From: a bacterium
GTDB taxonomy: Bacteria; Oederibacteriota; JAAXVQ01; JAUVAV01
Length of the DNA stretch: 42,832 nt
NCBI GenBank assembly: GCA_021108215.1
Contig: JAIORK010000022.1
Coordinates: 1 to 42,832 of the forward strand
Reading direction: 5' to 3'
Shown: piece by piece, positions 42,461 to 42,832 of the stretch
Layout: each line of letters opens with the position of its first letter
Numbering within the stretch: position 1 is the stretch's first letter
Position numbers and translations under genes: made by a program
Notes under the pieces: generated by a model
What the model was told of the DNA's origin: nothing
Seen by the model: the letters and a program-made list of their open reading frames with translations, nothing else
Database searches by the model: none

Positions 42461-42832
42461 AATTATGCTCCTTTTAAAAAATATTCAATCCAGTGACACT
42501 CGTCCTATTTTTCGTCAAAAATCGCTCACCCGCCAACATTTTATACCCTTGCATTATTCACGTCTTTTCGTGTCCGTTCATAGACTACCCTTTTACTTTT
42601 TCATTTTTTACTTCACAGCTTAGCGTGACGCTTTTTCTCCTATTTCTTTTGACTAATTTTCATCAAAATCCATGCGTTTTTTTTAATATTTTATCACAGA
42701 TATGATATATGACTTTCATAGCGATCACCCGGATTCATGCAACTGCCTAATCAGGCACCAGCTTGCTTGGCGCTCATTTACTAACGTGACTAATGTCACC
42801 AAGTCCTTCCGTGGCTTTTTGAGCAGCGTATC
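42461..42832. other. Intergenic region; possible 3' end of an upstream gene at the edge
   Basis: No full gene. It should hold the promoter of the envelope operon. On the minus strand the last 59 bases are open in one frame (YAAQKATEGLGDISHVSK then TGA at 42774-42776), which could be the C-terminus of a gene beyond the window. That stop opens an 18-nt string (TGAGCGCCAAGCAAGCTG) that is repeated exactly at 38-55, where it holds the stop of the beta-helix gene. Low-complexity sequence like that at 14.1 kb lies near 42600. Confidence 0.35.

Overview
The window is 42.8 kb of bacterial chromosome in which every gene I can support reads on the minus strand. Several traits suggest an anaerobic, diderm bacterium from an uncultivated lineage related to the FCB group. 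These are a one-chain pyruvate:ferredoxin oxidoreductase, a PorV/PorQ-like outer-membrane protein, and three secreted proteins with C-terminal FlgD/T9SS-type domains, two of them behind Thr/Pro-rich linkers. I cannot name a phylum from this sequence alone.

Layout from left to right (transcription runs right to left). 1-2.5 kb: a large secreted beta-helix protein. 2.9-15.3 kb: an accessory island. It holds an IS630-type element whose transposase has an in-frame stop, an SDR gene overlapping the start of a frameshifted HAD-like fragment, an ORF-less group II intron, a methyltransferase, a DUF4143 ATPase, a degenerate Fic protein, a PIF1-like helicase, a RelE/HigB-type toxin with an XRE antitoxin, and an MNT/HEPN pair. 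Dispersed repeats lie between them. 15.4-22 kb: housekeeping genes, namely nifJ and the dnaX-ybaB-recR operon with a recognisable promoter. 22-33 kb: a tightly overlapping nine-gene surface-glycan operon (membrane GT39-like protein, flippase, two GT2, two GT4, a B12-binding radical SAM protein, a further GT4, a cNMP-binding protein). 33.2-37.8 kb: a DUF454 protein and a giant FG-GAP beta-propeller surface protein split by a frameshift inside its repeats. 38-42.5 kb: an IS3 remnant, more repeats, and a four-gene envelope operon (HEAT-repeat protein, secreted amidase with sorting domain, PorV-like protein, small membrane protein).

The genes fit a theme of building and decorating a cell surface: sugar assembly and export, secreted adhesin-like beta-propeller and beta-helix proteins, a secreted amidase, and an outer-membrane partner. 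The most unusual signals are in the repeats. There is a family of 28-nt palindromes that all run GTAG...CTAC with different interiors, one of them inside a coding sequence. One 26-nt terminator hairpin occurs identically after three unrelated transcription units. A 33-bp direct repeat brackets the ATPase-Fic-helicase module. A ~155-bp duplicated terminator region carries a group II intron in one copy and none in the other. Start codons were moved from the longest ORF where a ribosome-binding site or an ATGA overlap clearly favoured a downstream start.
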